From Actinomycetota bacterium (GTDB lineage: Bacteria > Actinomycetota > Actinomycetes > Nanopelagicales > Nanopelagicaceae), in the NCBI GenBank assembly GCA_010032085.1, contig RGYL01000056.1, forward strand, positions 1 to 5,940: a stretch of 5,940 nucleotides of DNA. The letters run 5' to 3'. The notes beneath the pieces are model-generated. The model was not told where the DNA came from and made no database searches. It saw only the letters and a program-made list of their open reading frames with translations. Each line of letters starts with the position of its first letter. Positions within the stretch are counted from its first letter, which is position 1. Below, one piece after another: positions 5,864-5,940 of the stretch. The translations under genes were made by a program, and so were the position numbers.

Positions 5864-5940
5864 TTAAGGCATTACGAGTCCGCCATCAACTGGAACGGTA
5901 ATTCCAGTTACATAGCTGGATGCATCACTTACCAGCCAGA
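5864..5940 (-). CDS. Short-chain dehydrogenase/reductase (C-terminal 24 residues, 5' part beyond window)
   Basis: The frame is open from the right edge to a TAA at 5864-5866 and encodes WLVSDASSYVTG followed by ITVPVDGGLVMP. This is the standard C-terminal signature of SDR enzymes of the FabG/3-oxoacyl reductase type, in which S(D)xxSxYxTGxxxxVDGG forms the last strand of the Rossmann fold near the subunit interface. SDRs are cytoplasmic NAD(P)H-dependent oxidoreductases. The YxxxK active site and cofactor motif lie outside the window, so the substrate cannot be judged. It runs in the same direction as the transporter block but is separated from it by 152 nt containing a dyad and a promoter candidate, so it is probably a separate transcription unit. 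Confidence 0.85.
   Translation of the reverse strand, partial: WLVSDASSYVTGITVPVDGGLVMP

Noticed and set aside
5851..5865. Right arm of the dyad followed by ACTTTTT as a + strand intrinsic terminator
   Set aside because: No + strand gene lies upstream to be terminated; deoD ends more than 5 kb away and all intervening genes run on the - strand.

Overview
The window looks like a compact bacterial chromosome of moderate GC (mid-40s percent by eye) with tightly packed genes. The protein families point to an actinobacterium: the phosphoesterase resembles the PPA1498-type family first defined in Propionibacterium/Cutibacterium. The modest GC and streamlined spacing would suit a small-genome aquatic actinobacterium such as the Nanopelagicales. 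That placement is an inference from composition and protein style, not a measured result.

Layout. At the left edge, on the + strand, is the C-terminal third of a DeoD-type purine nucleoside phosphorylase (ending at 253). Everything else is on the - strand. From 5711 down to 243 runs one five-gene block, read right to left: a secreted solute-binding protein, a first permease, a second permease, an ATPase and a cytoplasmic metallophosphoesterase. The solute-binding gene is followed by a 74-nt gap holding a perfect 10-bp hairpin. The next junctions are a 13-nt overlap, a direct TAA/ATG abutment and a 1-nt TAATG overlap, so the last four genes are very probably co-transcribed and translationally coupled. 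The phosphoesterase converges on deoD and their 3' ends overlap by 11 nt. At the right edge is the last 24 codons of a short-chain dehydrogenase/reductase (SDR). A 152-nt intergenic stretch between it and the transporter holds a dyad, short 11-nt-period direct repeats and a weak promoter candidate.

How the genes fit together. The four transporter genes form a complete binding-protein-dependent ABC importer of the iron/polyamine/2-aminoethylphosphonate (Fbp/Pot/Phn) class. The substrate cannot be fixed from sequence alone. The clue is the fifth gene. Its family usually carries a Tat export signal, but this copy cannot encode one, because an in-frame stop lies nine codons before its ATG. An intracellular phosphoesterase coupled to an importer ATPase suggests uptake of a phosphorylated organic compound (phosphoester, phosphodiester or phosphonate-related) followed by hydrolysis inside the cell. 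That model, and a possible PHO-box-like repeat upstream, are the main points to follow up. I see no mobile element, CRISPR array, tRNA or rRNA.
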